Shown here: piece after piece, positions 23,130 to 23,142 of the stretch
How positions within the stretch are numbered: the stretch's first letter is position 1
Layout: each line of letters opens with the position of its first letter
DNA from: CAYOBW01 sp964402115
GTDB taxonomy: Bacteria; Verrucomicrobiota; Kiritimatiellia; UBA8416; CAYOBW01
Direction of reading: 5' to 3'
Length of the DNA: 23,142 nucleotides
Assembly (NCBI GenBank): GCA_964402115.1
Contig: CAYOBW010000106.1
Span: 1-23,142, forward strand
Program-made: the position numbers and the translations under genes
Notes under the pieces: generated by a model
The model's database searches: none
What the model was told of the DNA's origin: nothing
What the model saw: only the letters and a program-made list of their open reading frames with translations

Positions 23130-23142
23130 TCACGGCGCGCCG

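Overview
The window reads as a scaffold from a GC-rich, saccharolytic bacterium of the PVC group (Verrucomicrobiota, Kiritimatiellota, Lentisphaerota or Planctomycetota). This is inferred from the protein repertoire: Tat/Sec-exported glycosidases, LamG proteins, a giant lamin-tail/CotH protein, an HzsA-related cytochrome-like protein and a Y_Y_Y sensor. Intergenic regions full of compound palindromes are consistent with it. A run of exactly 100 N (20316-20415) shows that this is a draft or metagenome scaffold.

Layout. (1) 1-701: a possible gene tail, then 650 bases of palindromic repeats. (2) 702-8849, + strand: four closely spaced genes for exported proteins: a GH20 beta-N-acetylhexosaminidase, a two-LamG protein, an MGH1/GH63-like (alpha/alpha)6 glycosidase with an inserted carbohydrate-binding-like domain, and a CBM-fronted six-hairpin glycosidase. 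They look like one glycan-utilisation operon acting outside the cytoplasm on an amino-sugar-containing glycan. (3) 8850-9212: a palindrome-rich spacer. (4) 9213-15131: a 1972-residue secreted protein with six lamin-tail repeats around a CotH kinase-like domain. (5) 15132-15311: a convergent spacer with a complete copy of a compound palindrome.

(6) 15312-20315, - strand: an HzsA-related LamG/beta-propeller/di-haem-motif protein. Upstream of it are a roughly 100-residue orphan beta-domain ORF and a gap-truncated six-hairpin glycosidase, all tightly packed and probably co-transcribed. This block is visibly less GC-rich than the left half.

(7) 20316-21874 is a mosaic. The assembly gap is followed by an internal GH28 fragment on the - strand. 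It abuts, head to head, a + strand two-component gene that has lost its N-terminal sensor, its HATPase domain and the start of its response regulator, yet stays in frame. (8) 21875-23142 holds a second, truncated copy of the dispersed repeat (86 of 88 bases identical to the first) and an unrecognised, possibly thioredoxin-like protein. The signal peptide of that protein is cut off by an in-frame TGA.

The strongest candidates for something new are the HATPase-less Y_Y_Y-DHp-receiver-LuxR fusion, the compound-palindrome repeat family and the glycosidase/LamG operon. The first of these lies next to a gap and a chimeric-looking junction, so an assembly artefact must be excluded first. No tRNA, rRNA, CRISPR array, transposase or integrase was seen.
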